Assembly: GCA_023389315.1 (NCBI GenBank)
Contig: JAEWEQ010000084.1
Location: 1 to 35,482, forward strand
DNA from: Actinomycetes bacterium
GTDB lineage: Bacteria > Actinomycetota > Actinomycetes > Actinomycetales > Actinomycetaceae
Direction: 5' to 3'
Length of the DNA: 35,482 bases
The notes under the pieces are model-generated. The model did no database searches, had not been told where the DNA came from, and saw only the letters and a list, made by a program, of their open reading frames with translations. How positions within the stretch are numbered: position 1 is the stretch's first letter; the number at the start of each line of letters is the position of its first letter. The position numbers and the translations under genes were made by a program. Below, piece after piece: positions 16,579-24,366 of the stretch.

Positions 16579-16775
16579 TTTCCCAGGGAACTCCAAGGTT
16601 CATTTAATGGCCTGCCCAGACTGGTTCTCTATATTGAAACTATCTTCTCCAGGGGGACCTGGTTGGAGAGAGTTTTTCGACGTGAGATTGCTCCTGTTCG
16701 AGCTACTGGGAAAACTCGCACTGTGTTGATGGGATGCAGTTGGGGCCGGACCTGCGGGTCCGGCCCCAACTGTTT
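16579..16775 (+). ncRNA. Candidate structured RNA with terminator, copy 2
   Basis: This second copy is about 403 bases after the first. The 5' block (TTTCCCAG, then CCAAGGTTCAT) and the 3' 135 bases are almost identical to copy 1, while about 40 bases between them differ. TTTCCCAG (16579-16586) pairs with CTGGGAAA (16706-16713). The terminator stem (16737-16752 with 16757-16772) is a perfect 16 bp. Copy 1 differs there by one base that keeps a G-U pair. The element ends at the stop codon of the convergent Tad operon, so it may also terminate that operon from the other strand. Confidence 0.5.
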
Positions 16776-17315
16776 CTACCGGTCCACTTCCAGGCCTATT
16801 TCTACCGGCGGGACTTGCGCCAACCCCGCGCGCGCTCGCGCCGAAACCCGCAACCCGTCCTCGCCAAAATGCGCCCCCAACCACCCCGGTAACGTCAGCG
16901 GCTGGCTAACTTCCACGCGCACCCCGAGCGGCTCCACCACGCACCCGTCCAAGACCACCTGGTTTCGGGCAGCCAACTGCTGCGCCACCGCACACGCCTC
17001 CGGGGCGGCCGCCGCAGCCAGCGCCTCCACTCGCGCCTGAGCGCCCGCCAAAGCCACCATGTCGGCACTGGCTTGTACCCTGGCTTTGACGGTGAAAACC
17101 GCCGCCCCCGCGATCACCATGCCACCGACCAACACCGCCACCAGCAACAGAGCTAAGGTTGCCACGGTGCCGTACCCGTCCTCGTCCGCGTGCCGTCCAC
17201 TGCGGTGCCTACTGAGGTCGCGCTGCCTGTTAGCGTCGCAATGCCCACTAGCGCAGCTGCAATTCCGACTAGCGCTGCGCTGCCCGCCGCCACTTCGTTG
17301 CCCGCTACTGTCCAC
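16776..17315 (-). CDS. TadG/Rv3654c-like pilus-associated membrane protein
   Basis: The protein has 179 residues from a GTG at 17315, chosen because GGAAGGAG lies seven bases upstream; the longer frame from 17378 overlaps TadE further. A basic Ser/Arg-rich N-terminus leads to DEDGYGTVATLALLLVAVLV, the pilin-like membrane segment seen in Rv3654c-type helicase/secretion-neighbourhood TadE-like proteins. A helical Ala-rich stretch (ASADMVALAGAQARVEAL) and a small C-terminal beta domain follow. The two cysteines near residues 109 and 123 could pair. It is the last gene of the Tad operon and overlaps the TadE gene by 11 bases. The likely role is as a minor pseudopilin or anchor. Confidence 0.78.
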   Translation of the reverse strand: MDSSGQRSGGGQRSASRNCSCASGHCDANRQRDLSRHRSGRHADEDGYGTVATLALLLVAVLVGGMVIAGAAVFTVKARVQASADMVALAGAQARVEALAAAAAPEACAVAQQLAARNQVVLDGCVVEPLGVRVEVSQPLTLPGWLGAHFGEDGLRVSARARAGLAQVPPVEIGLEVDR

Positions 17316-17631
17316 CCATCGGCTCCTTCCAGGCACTAACCTCACACTCCACCGGGGACCACAGAGCCACGGGCACACTCACCCGCGCGGTGACGACCTG
17401 TGTGTCCTCGCTAATAGCCACCGCGTGCGTGCCGGGACTAAGCCCAGCGGGAGCCGCCTCCCCCACCGCATGAGCCCGCGCGTAAACGGCCGCCAAATGA
17501 CAGGCCTGGCTGCGCGACCACGCCAGATTCACGCCCCCTAGGATCAATGCCAACAGGGCCACGATGGCGGGGATGGTGACCGCAAACTCAGCCGTCACCA
17601 TCCCCGCTTCATCTATGTGGTTTCGCCGCAC
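17305..17631 (-). CDS. TadE-like minor pilin
   Basis: This 108-residue protein has the TadE signature EAGMVTAEFAVTIPAIVALL near the N-terminus (Glu in the AEFA motif after a glycine cleavage site), a single membrane helix and a short extracellular domain with two cysteines (QACHLA and VECEVS) that may bond. TadE proteins are minor pilins required for Flp pilus assembly. The GTG start lies three bases after the pilin stop, consistent with an operon and coupled translation. Its counterpart in M. tuberculosis is Rv3655c, judged from gene order. Confidence 0.85.
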   Translation of the reverse strand: MRRNHIDEAGMVTAEFAVTIPAIVALLALILGGVNLAWSRSQACHLAAVYARAHAVGEAAPAGLSPGTHAVAISEDTQVVTARVSVPVALWSPVECEVSAWKEPMGGQ

Positions 17632-17634
17632 GGT

Positions 17635-17847
17635 TCACACCTGCAACGCGGTTTCGATAATGGAGGTTAGCAGCGACTGCACCGCACCGGAGCGGATCAC
17701 CGTCAACAGCAGACCCGCGAAGGCCACTGCCGCAATGATGCCGACCGCGTATTCGGCGGTGATGTAACCGTCCTCCTCACGCTCCACCCCGGCGAAAGCG
17801 TAAAGCCAGTCGGTGATGAAGCGGCGGATTCTTTCCATACCACTCAT
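17635..17847 (-). CDS. Flp-type pilin, DUF4244 family
   Basis: This 70-residue protein is the probable major pilin. After a charged N-terminus (MSGMERIRRFITDWLYAF) it carries EDGYITAEYAVGIIAAVAFA, in which G-Y-I-T-A-E-Y-A resembles the prepilin cleavage site with the conserved Glu at +5, followed by one hydrophobic helix. Short length, motif and place before tadE match the actinobacterial DUF4244/Flp pilins such as Rv3656c. AAGGAG precedes the ATG at 17847. No prepilin peptidase gene is in this window, so it must be elsewhere. Confidence 0.88.
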   Translation of the reverse strand: MSGMERIRRFITDWLYAFAGVEREEDGYITAEYAVGIIAAVAFAGLLLTVIRSGAVQSLLTSIIETALQV

Positions 17848-18004
17848 GGTTTCTCCTTCAACTTAGTGCGGCTGAAGCTGCGGGCAGCCGCGTCCCGCTG
17901 TTCCCTATCCAGGCTGCGCGGCCTGGGATTTCATCCTGTCGATGTTGCACTGACGCCCACCACTGCCCCGACTCCCAACTGTGGAAAGCATTGGGGTGTG
18001 GAAA
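17848..18004 (-). promoter_or_regulatory. Leader of the pilin gene with two hairpins
   Basis: The only sizeable gap inside the Tad operon (157 bases). It holds GCGGCTG...CAGCCGC (17869-17892) just before the pilin ribosome-binding site, and CCAGGCTGCGCGGCCTGG (17910-17927). Neither has a T-tract. Such a gap before the major pilin suggests a separate promoter or mRNA processing to raise pilin levels. Confidence 0.5.
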
Positions 18005-19060
18005 TCACACCAGCAGCGTCACCACCACCGGCACCACCCCCAAACAAATGAACGCCGGCAACAAACACAGCCCCAGGGGGAGCACCAGTTTCACCGCCAG
18101 ACGCTGAGCTGCTTCGCGTGCCAACCCCGCGCGCTCGCGCCGCCAGCGCTGCGCCAACAACTCCAGCAAAGGCAGCGGCGCGGCCCCGTGGAACCACGCG
18201 GGCCCGAGGGCGTGCACCAACGCCCGGTAAGGTCCGCGAAGATGCTGCGTACAGGCCTCCAAATCGGCTCCCAGTTGCAGTAACTTCGCGCTACTTTCCA
18301 ACCCCGCCACTCCCGCTGCCCGACCAACCGCGCTGATCGCCCTCGGGATGGATGACCCGGCCGCCAGGGCAGCTGCCACCAGTTCTGCCAACACCACGCG
18401 GTCCACGCCTTCCCCACCTTGCGAACGCCGAATGAGGGTAGCCGACCAAGCGTGCCCCAGGCTCCACAACGCCACTCCCAGTGCCGTCACCGCGCTGCCC
18501 GCACCCAAATCAGTGGCGTATTGCCAAAGCGGTGCCCCCAGGGCGAGGGCGGTCACCACCCCGGCAGCCGGGAGCGCGGTGAGCAGGCGGGCCGTTAGTT
18601 GGGGGCCGGCGCGGGCAACCGCCTGTTCCTGGGCGGCCGCCTCCGCGTCCTCCACCCCCAGCAAAATGGCGTCCAAAATGTCCGCCAACGCCACCCCCAG
18701 GTGGTGGGTGAGGTGGCAGGCTGCGGTGATGGCCCCGGCCACCGGCTGCAACTGTGGGATGTGCGCTAAAGCGGTGGGCACGCCGTGGTTATCCACGCCG
18801 GTGGGTGCGCGCGGAGCCAACGGGGAGAGAGCCTCATCCCAGGCCGCTTCAGCGCTGGCACCGGCCCGCAAGCGGGCGCTCACTTGCGCCAGCACCAGCG
18901 CGGCAGACACCGGCGGTGGTTTGCGGGCAACCACATTGGCCGGCGCGCGGTTCCAACGCCGCCACGCTTGCCGGTGCTGCCGCCAGTTAGTGACCGCCAA
19001 ACCCACCAGGGTGGCGACGCCGAAGGCCGCCAGCAGATGGAAGCCATTAAAGGTGTTCAC
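18005..19060 (-). CDS. Fused TadB-TadC type II secretion F-domain protein
   Basis: This 351-residue inner-membrane platform protein of the Flp pilus contains two T2SSF-like halves in one chain. The first (about 50-200) has SARLRAGASAEAAWDEAL, a HHLGVALADILDA helix and membrane segments around LLTALPAAGVVTALALGAPL. The second (about 205-351) has VVLAELVAAALAAGSSIPRA, the REAAQRLAVKLVLPLGLC region and a C-terminal membrane helix. In most Tad loci, including Rv3658c and Rv3657c, these are separate genes of roughly 250-300 residues, so this appears to be a compact fusion. The GTG start at 19060 overlaps the ATPase gene by 14 bases, with GGAGG upstream. Confidence 0.78.
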   Translation of the reverse strand: MNTFNGFHLLAAFGVATLVGLAVTNWRQHRQAWRRWNRAPANVVARKPPPVSAALVLAQVSARLRAGASAEAAWDEALSPLAPRAPTGVDNHGVPTALAHIPQLQPVAGAITAACHLTHHLGVALADILDAILLGVEDAEAAAQEQAVARAGPQLTARLLTALPAAGVVTALALGAPLWQYATDLGAGSAVTALGVALWSLGHAWSATLIRRSQGGEGVDRVVLAELVAAALAAGSSIPRAISAVGRAAGVAGLESSAKLLQLGADLEACTQHLRGPYRALVHALGPAWFHGAAPLPLLELLAQRWRRERAGLAREAAQRLAVKLVLPLGLCLLPAFICLGVVPVVVTLLV

Positions 19061-20165
19061 CGCGGGCCTCCAAAAGTTGCTCTAGCCTGGCCCATCCTGA
19101 ACCTGGGGTGTGACCATCCCAGGCGGGCACCACCCGCAGTGGCAACGTTGGGGCGAAAACCGCTATCTGGGCCACCCGGCGCTTACCGTCGCGCCCGCGT
19201 GCCAAGTGGATCACCGCGTCCAAAGCGGCGTGAGCTTGGGCGTGCACGGTGGCTTCACTCATGTTGGCGAGCGCACCCAACGCCACTAAGCGGGCGGGCA
19301 CGTCTGCCGCACTATTAGCGTGAATGGTGGCCCACCCGCCCTCGTGACCAGTATTGAGGGCCGCCAGGACTTCGCGCACTTCCGGGCCGCGACACTCCCC
19401 CAGGACGATCCGGTCCGGCCGCATGCGCATGGCGGCGCGCAGCAAGTCCACCATGGTTATCTGCCCTTTGCCTTGCACGTTGGCGGCGCGGGTGGTGAGA
19501 GTGACGACGTGGGGGTGTTGGGGGCGCAGCTCGGCCACGTCCTCGATACACAGCAAACGTTCAGTCGGTTCGCACAGGGACAAGATCGCCGACAACATGG
19601 TGGTCTTCCCACTGCCGGTGGCGCCGGAAAGCAGCACCGAGGCGCGGGCGCGAACCAGGGCGCGCACTAACTGTGCGCTGCGCGGATCGAGACTGCCAGA
19701 ATCGGTGAGTTCCTCCAGGGTGAAGATCTCCCGGCGGCTGGTGCGCAAGGAGATGAGCGGCCCGTGCAGGGCCGGTGGGCTGAGAGTGGCGTGCAGTCGG
19801 GTGCCGTCAGGCAAAGTGGCATCCACAATCGGGGCGGCCTCATCCAGGCGGGCCCCGGCGGCTGCCGCCATACGCACCGCCAGGTCACGCACCTGCGCGA
19901 CATCGGCGAAGTGCCAGTCAGCCGGTTCCACACCGCCTCCCCGGTCCACCCACACGTCGGTGCCGTTGACCAGCACGTCACTGACCCCCTCGGCTTGCAA
20001 CAGTTCCAGCAGGTCGGGGGTGGCCCCTGCCAGGGAGGCGCGGGCGTGAGCCAGTTGCCCTAAGGCATGTTCGATGCTGCTCATTGCGGGGGCGGTGGTA
20101 TCCACCGCGTGCGCCGGGTTAGCGCCGGTAGCGAGGGCGCGGCGGATCGCTGCGGACAAGCTCAT
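19047..20165 (-). CDS. tadA: TadA/CpaF pilus-assembly ATPase
   Basis: The protein has 372 residues from the ATG at 20165, which overlaps the upstream stop (ATGA); the longer frame to 20309 lies inside the neighbouring gene. It shows the N-terminal TadA segment LLQAEGVSDVLVNGTDVWVD, Walker A LLSGATGSGKTTMLSAIL (about 175-190), an Asp box, Walker B region RPDRIVLGECRGPEV and the His box TGHEGGWATIHANS. All are intact, so this hexameric secretion ATPase should be active in extending, and in some systems retracting, the pilus. The order CpaE-like, TadA, TadBC, Flp, TadE matches actinobacterial loci. Confidence 0.93.
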   Translation of the reverse strand: MSLSAAIRRALATGANPAHAVDTTAPAMSSIEHALGQLAHARASLAGATPDLLELLQAEGVSDVLVNGTDVWVDRGGGVEPADWHFADVAQVRDLAVRMAAAAGARLDEAAPIVDATLPDGTRLHATLSPPALHGPLISLRTSRREIFTLEELTDSGSLDPRSAQLVRALVRARASVLLSGATGSGKTTMLSAILSLCEPTERLLCIEDVAELRPQHPHVVTLTTRAANVQGKGQITMVDLLRAAMRMRPDRIVLGECRGPEVREVLAALNTGHEGGWATIHANSAADVPARLVALGALANMSEATVHAQAHAALDAVIHLARGRDGKRRVAQIAVFAPTLPLRVVPAWDGHTPGSGWARLEQLLEARGEHL

Positions 20166-21211
20166 CGGGTACCTGCCTTTAAAGACTTCCGCAAGCGCGC
20201 TGGCGAGCTGGCGCTGTGGATGGTGGTGGCTCCCAGTTGCTGCAGGCGGGTGAGCGTCGCTTGGGTTTGGAAGCGCCCATTCGGGCCCCGCGCAGCGGCC
20301 ACCACCCATTTGGGATCAGTCCAAAACGGGTGGCCACGTTCCGAGGTTGGCTCCCCGCCCGTGAAAGCCTGGCAGCCGGCGGCAGTGGCGCGCAGCAGGC
20401 GTTCCCACGCTGCCAGGTGCGCGGGGCCGGCCAGCCCGAAGTTCACCACCAGTGGGCGCACTGCCCGCAGCTGTTCCAGCCACGCCCACAGCTGGGAACT
20501 GACCGGAGGCGGAGCGGCCGGCCGGTCGGACAGTACCGCCAGCGCGCGGGAAGGCAAGCGCGCGCTGGCTACTTCCTGACCGATGTTCACTTGCCCCCAG
20601 GTGACGGTGATGAAAGCCCGCTGCTCGGCCAGTTTCCACCCGGCCGGGTCATCAGATAGGTCGAGTAGCAGCGCGTCGGTGCGCTGGGCCAGGTCCCAGG
20701 CGAGCTTCGTATGGGCGAGGACGGGGCGACCCACTTGTATAAAAGCGTGCAGTGGGTAGGTGGTTTCGCAAGTTCCCGCCCGCGCAGTTTTCCCAGACTC
20801 AGCGCGCTCCTGTGGGTTGGTTCGCGAGCTGGCGCGCCTTTGGCGCAGCCAGGGTCGTTTCGCGCGCGCACTGGCGTGCGCGCCCGCGAGGGCGCCGGCA
20901 TGCTTACCTGCCTGGGCCCAGTGGCTGAGCGCAGAGATCAGTTGCTGCGCTTGGGTGGGCCATTGAAAATCGACTCCCAGGTGCAGCACCGTCACCGGGT
21001 CGGTCTCGGCTGCCGGCGTGCCCGCGGTTGCCGGTGTGGCCGCAGTTGCCGGTGTGGCCGCGGCTGCTGTGCCCGCCCAGTTGCGACGGTCGGTGACCAC
21101 TATGCTCGGCGCCCCGTCCTCGTGAAGGAACTGGCCCAACCCAGCTACCACCAGGGCGTCGCGGACTTCCCGCTGCACGTTGGTGTCTTGGCAGTCAACT
21201 AAAATGAACAT
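20162..21211 (-). CDS. CpaE/Ssd-like protein lacking an obvious ATP-binding loop
   Basis: This 349-residue protein is the first gene of the Tad operon, in the place of M. tuberculosis ssd (Rv3660c) and Caulobacter cpaE. The N-terminus MFILVDCQDTNVQREVRDAL looks like the receiver-like domain of CpaE proteins. A middle Ala/Arg-rich segment (about 95-150) looks like a linker. The C-terminal half has MinD-like strands (ALLLDLSDDPAGW, RPLVVNFGLAG), but I find no GKGGxGKT-type Walker A loop. Such proteins localise pilus machinery and, for Ssd, affect septation. Coupled to tadA by ATGA. Identity rests mainly on position. Confidence 0.65.
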   Translation of the reverse strand: MFILVDCQDTNVQREVRDALVVAGLGQFLHEDGAPSIVVTDRRNWAGTAAAATPATAATPATAGTPAAETDPVTVLHLGVDFQWPTQAQQLISALSHWAQAGKHAGALAGAHASARAKRPWLRQRRASSRTNPQERAESGKTARAGTCETTYPLHAFIQVGRPVLAHTKLAWDLAQRTDALLLDLSDDPAGWKLAEQRAFITVTWGQVNIGQEVASARLPSRALAVLSDRPAAPPPVSSQLWAWLEQLRAVRPLVVNFGLAGPAHLAAWERLLRATAAGCQAFTGGEPTSERGHPFWTDPKWVVAAARGPNGRFQTQATLTRLQQLGATTIHSASSPARLRKSLKAGTR

Positions 21212-21304
21212 GCTCGCGATTTCATCACTTGCCGGCCCACCCGCCCAGTGCGGGTGTTAGAAATTGTGGAAACCGGTGAACCGCTTCGGATTGGGGATAA
21301 GTTC

Positions 21305-22096
21305 ATGACTCAGCCTTCGACTACGCAGTCACCGCGGGCAGCTATTTTCGATTTGGATAAAACCATCATCGCCACCTCCTCGACCCTGGCGATGCAAGGT
21401 CCGCTGCGCCGCGCCGGCATGCTCAGCCGCAAGGATGCTGCTCGCTCCCTACTTTCCCAAGTCCCCTACCTGATGTTCGGCGAGGCCCAGGCCCGCAACG
21501 ACCGGATCCGCGCCGAGCTGGGGCGTATCAGCCACGGGTGGTCGATTTCTGCCCTCAATGACGTGGTGCGGGCCGCCTCCGGGTCAGCGATTAAGCCGCA
21601 CTGTTACTTGGATGCGTTGGATGCGATCGCGTTGCACCGAGCGTCGGGGCATGCGATTGTGATTGCCTCCGCTTCCCCGCAGCCACTGGTGGAGCCGCTG
21701 AGTGAACTGCTGGGGGCGGATTTTATTTTGGCCACGCAGGTGGAAGTGGCCGATGGGAAGCTCACCGGCGAGGTCGATAACTTCAATCACGGCAAACTCA
21801 AAGCCGCTGCGGTGCAGCGCCTGGCGCAAAAGCAGGGGTGGAACCTGGCGCAGTGCTGGGCTTATTCTGATTCGCTTTCGGACCTGCCGCTGTTGGAGAT
21901 GGTGGGCCACCCGGTGACGGTGAACCCCGACCGAGCGTTGCGCGCCATTGCCCGCGAGCGCGGTTGGCCGATACGCCAATTCACGAGGACGGTGCGGTTG
22001 CGTCCCGCGCGCGTGGCGGTCCCGGTGGCCGCTACTTCCGCGGCGTTCACCGCTGGTGCGGTGGGCGGCTGGTACTTGCGTAAGTGGTTGCGTTAG
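21305..22096 (+). CDS. HAD-IB family hydrolase (SerB/CicA-like)
   Basis: This 263-residue protein is probably a phosphatase. Motif I is IFDLDKTII (nucleophile Asp and acid Asp), motif II is in IVIASASPQP, motif III is the Lys of GKLKAAAVQ and motif IV is YSDSLSDLPLLE. A helical cap lies between motifs I and II. The C-terminal 35 residues hold a hydrophobic segment (AVPVAATSAAFTAGAVGGWY) followed by RKWLR, so the enzyme may be membrane-associated. Its position divergent from the ssd/tad operon matches Rv3661. The ATG at 21305 with GGGGATAA upstream is preferred to the frame opening at 21248. Its stop overlaps the stop of the convergent gene by three bases. Confidence 0.85.
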   Translation: MTQPSTTQSPRAAIFDLDKTIIATSSTLAMQGPLRRAGMLSRKDAARSLLSQVPYLMFGEAQARNDRIRAELGRISHGWSISALNDVVRAASGSAIKPHCYLDALDAIALHRASGHAIVIASASPQPLVEPLSELLGADFILATQVEVADGKLTGEVDNFNHGKLKAAAVQRLAQKQGWNLAQCWAYSDSLSDLPLLEMVGHPVTVNPDRALRAIARERGWPIRQFTRTVRLRPARVAVPVAATSAAFTAGAVGGWYLRKWLR

Positions 22097-23052
22097 GTCA
22101 GTTGGCCGGCTTGGACGCGGCGCAGTAGTTCGCGGGTGGGCTGGTGGGATTGCAGCAGCAGTTGCAGCCAGTGGTGAAGCCATTCGTTGAGTTCGTGCGC
22201 GCCCAGTGGGCTTGCTGACAGTGGGCCGGCCGGTGACTGTGATGGTGGTGCCCCGGGCCGCAGCGACTCCGGGTCTGGCGCGCCCGCGCCCAGCGCGGCG
22301 GCCTGCGGCACCTGCGACTCTGTGTCCGCCCCTTGGGTCGGTGACCACAGCGCTTCCCAAGTGGGCTCCCATTGCCAGGTGCCGGTGGGTTCGAAACCAC
22401 TGCTGGTGAGTTCATCGCGCACCATTATTCGCGCCACTTCCGCGCCTCGCTGCGAGAAGAACGGCTGGCGTAGGGCCGACAGCAGCGCCAGCCCGGTGCG
22501 AATCGGCGCGGGAGCACTCAAGTTCAGGAGGTTCTCAAACTGCTGCCAGGCGGCCGGGTCCGAGGGAATCCCCACGTCCCTACCCGGCGCGCCGCCACCC
22601 GAACGCCCGCCCCTACCCTCAGCCCGCGGCCCGTCCGCCAGGTTCGCGGTCAGCAGGGCGTGGATTTTTGCCGCTCGGGCCTTGGCTGCCAACCGCGGGC
22701 GAGGGCACGAACGCTCCCCCCGTCCTCGCACATTCAAAGGCTCCCACTGCTGGGTCACCCACACGTGGGCACGCCAATACGCCCACCCCGCCAACTCCGA
22801 CCGCTCGTTTTGGACCACCAGTAGACGCAGGTCCCGGTCGCTGATCTCCACCCCATCCAGGCGGGCCCCGGCGGCCGCACTGGTGATGGCGGCTTCGGCG
22901 CGACACGCCTCCCAGTTGCGGCGCAAAGCTTCCGCGAAACGCAGGGAAATAACCATCTGGTCCAACTGCCGGAAAGCTTCCACCACGGGCTTTTCCAGTG
23001 ACAGCTGCTGCGCCCACGCGGGGGTGCTTTGGGAAGAGGTTGGATTCGCCAT
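22093..23052 (-). CDS. Conserved actinobacterial protein of unknown function
   Basis: This 319-residue protein has no recognised enzyme motif. The N-terminal 130 residues are well ordered (ISLRFAEALRRNWEACRAEA, then GARLDGVEISDRDLRLLVV) and vaguely resemble the N-terminal helical part of Fic-type proteins, but no HPFxxGN loop is present. The middle is a Gly/Arg-rich linker. A second ordered part (LLSALRQPFFSQRGAEVARI) precedes a Pro/Ser/Ala-rich stretch and a C-terminal helix (ELNEWLHHWLQLLLQSHQPT). Its position next to the HAD gene matches Rv3662c, which is inference from gene order. It is convergent with the HAD gene. Confidence 0.65.
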   Translation of the reverse strand: MANPTSSQSTPAWAQQLSLEKPVVEAFRQLDQMVISLRFAEALRRNWEACRAEAAITSAAAGARLDGVEISDRDLRLLVVQNERSELAGWAYWRAHVWVTQQWEPLNVRGRGERSCPRPRLAAKARAAKIHALLTANLADGPRAEGRGGRSGGGAPGRDVGIPSDPAAWQQFENLLNLSAPAPIRTGLALLSALRQPFFSQRGAEVARIMVRDELTSSGFEPTGTWQWEPTWEALWSPTQGADTESQVPQAAALGAGAPDPESLRPGAPPSQSPAGPLSASPLGAHELNEWLHHWLQLLLQSHQPTRELLRRVQAGQLT

Positions 23053-23120
23053 GTTCCCAGGATACGGGGCGCGCCGCGCGCAATCGTGACCACCCGGCCC
23101 CGCCGTGGGCCGCAGACGAT

Positions 23121-23126
23121 TACAGT
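23121..23126 (+). promoter_or_regulatory. -10 element, probable leaderless start
   Basis: TACAGT (TAnnnT type) ends seven bases before the ATG at 23134, and no ribosome-binding site is present. Transcription would start at or next to the A of the ATG, a common arrangement in actinobacteria. Confidence 0.5.
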
Positions 23127-23133
23127 AGTGCTT

Positions 23134-24213
23134 ATGAACGCGCCGGCCATTAACTCCCCTGCGAAGTCTCGCCTTACCACTTGGGACGAGGACGTATTCG
23201 GACGTCGCATGAGTTCACTGGTGGCGTTTTGCGTCTCCCCTATCATCATGTGGCTGCTGCTAAGTGCCATCACCAGTTTGCAAAGCGTGGGGGCCACGGG
23301 CTTGCCACTGGGTTCGCCCGGTGGGCAGTTGAGTATTTTGCTGGCAACCATTGGGATGCTGATCATTTCGCAAACCGCGCGTTGGTCCGCGATGGGGTTG
23401 TTCATCTTGACTGGGTGGGCGGCAGCCTTCACGGTTTACGTTGCGGCAAGCATGGGGTCCGCGCAACTGCCGCAAATCTTCGACGATCAAGCTTTGCTGC
23501 AGTGGAGCTATTTCCCGGTGTTGATTTTCACCATTTGTTTGGCTGCGTCGCTGGCTACTCGCCGTGCCCGGCTGCAGCGCCTGCGGGCGGCACGCACGTG
23601 CGCCGCGGCGCCGCAGAACTTGCAGTTGGACGCGGAAAACCCCGCCCAAGCCGACCACGCAGATGCGGCGCAGAACTATCAGGCGGACCAGACCGACACG
23701 CTGCAGGAGCGCGATACTGACCCCGATCTTGCGGCCCAGGACACCCCTCCCCTCACCCCAAACCCACGTCTCGTCTCGCCGCGTTGGGCGTGGCCGACTA
23801 CCCTGCTGGCCTCCGGGCTGGCGCTGCTGGCGGGCGCGCTGGTGTTCTCCTTGGCGCCGCGCACTTCGGTGCCACTGATCATGCAGCACCCTTCGTGGTA
23901 CCTCAAACTTGAAGCCGCCCCCACCATCGCGGTGATCGTCTTGATCGCCACTCTCTTTGCGCTGACGTGGCTGGCGCACCTGCGTCCCATGCCGGTACAG
24001 ATCGCCGCCTGGGTGCTGATGCTACTGCCAGGGCTGGTAGTGATTCCGCTTTTCACCACCGTCATCGGGTGGATGCCCACGCCCGACGATGGGTTCGCCA
24101 TTTCCCTGGCAATGTCAATGCCGGTTACCGGGATCTTGGGGGCTACCATTGCCGCCACCACGCAGGCGCTGTTTGCGCTTTCAAAGCCTGAGGACATCGC
24201 CGCCCGGCTATAA
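23134..24213 (+). CDS. Polytopic membrane protein of unknown function
   Basis: The protein has 359 residues from the ATG at 23134. About eight membrane helices are visible, near residues 28-49, 67-85, 86-107, 124-142, 219-241, 264-284, 290-313 and 321-346. A hydrophilic Gln/Asp/Ala-rich cytoplasmic loop (about 150-210) splits them four plus four, suggesting an internal duplication. No transporter signature was recognised. It is divergent from the 22093-23052 gene with only 81 bases between them. Confidence 0.7.
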   Translation: MNAPAINSPAKSRLTTWDEDVFGRRMSSLVAFCVSPIIMWLLLSAITSLQSVGATGLPLGSPGGQLSILLATIGMLIISQTARWSAMGLFILTGWAAAFTVYVAASMGSAQLPQIFDDQALLQWSYFPVLIFTICLAASLATRRARLQRLRAARTCAAAPQNLQLDAENPAQADHADAAQNYQADQTDTLQERDTDPDLAAQDTPPLTPNPRLVSPRWAWPTTLLASGLALLAGALVFSLAPRTSVPLIMQHPSWYLKLEAAPTIAVIVLIATLFALTWLAHLRPMPVQIAAWVLMLLPGLVVIPLFTTVIGWMPTPDDGFAISLAMSMPVTGILGATIAATTQALFALSKPEDIAARL

Positions 24214-24366
24214 GCCGCGTTGCCCTGCAGCGCTTGCGGTGGCAGGGGTGCGGTGCCCGTTATTATCATGATTTCACACTGAAACTTGTGCGGTTTTGCG
24301 GCACGCCTTGCGCATATTGAGGCTGGTAACCGCTAGCGTGGAGTTGTAAATACCAGGAGGTACCTC

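Noticed and set aside
16176..16775. Could the two repeats be part of a CRISPR array?
   Set aside because: Only two long copies, about 400 bases apart, with internal variation and terminators; no short regular repeats, spacers or cas genes.
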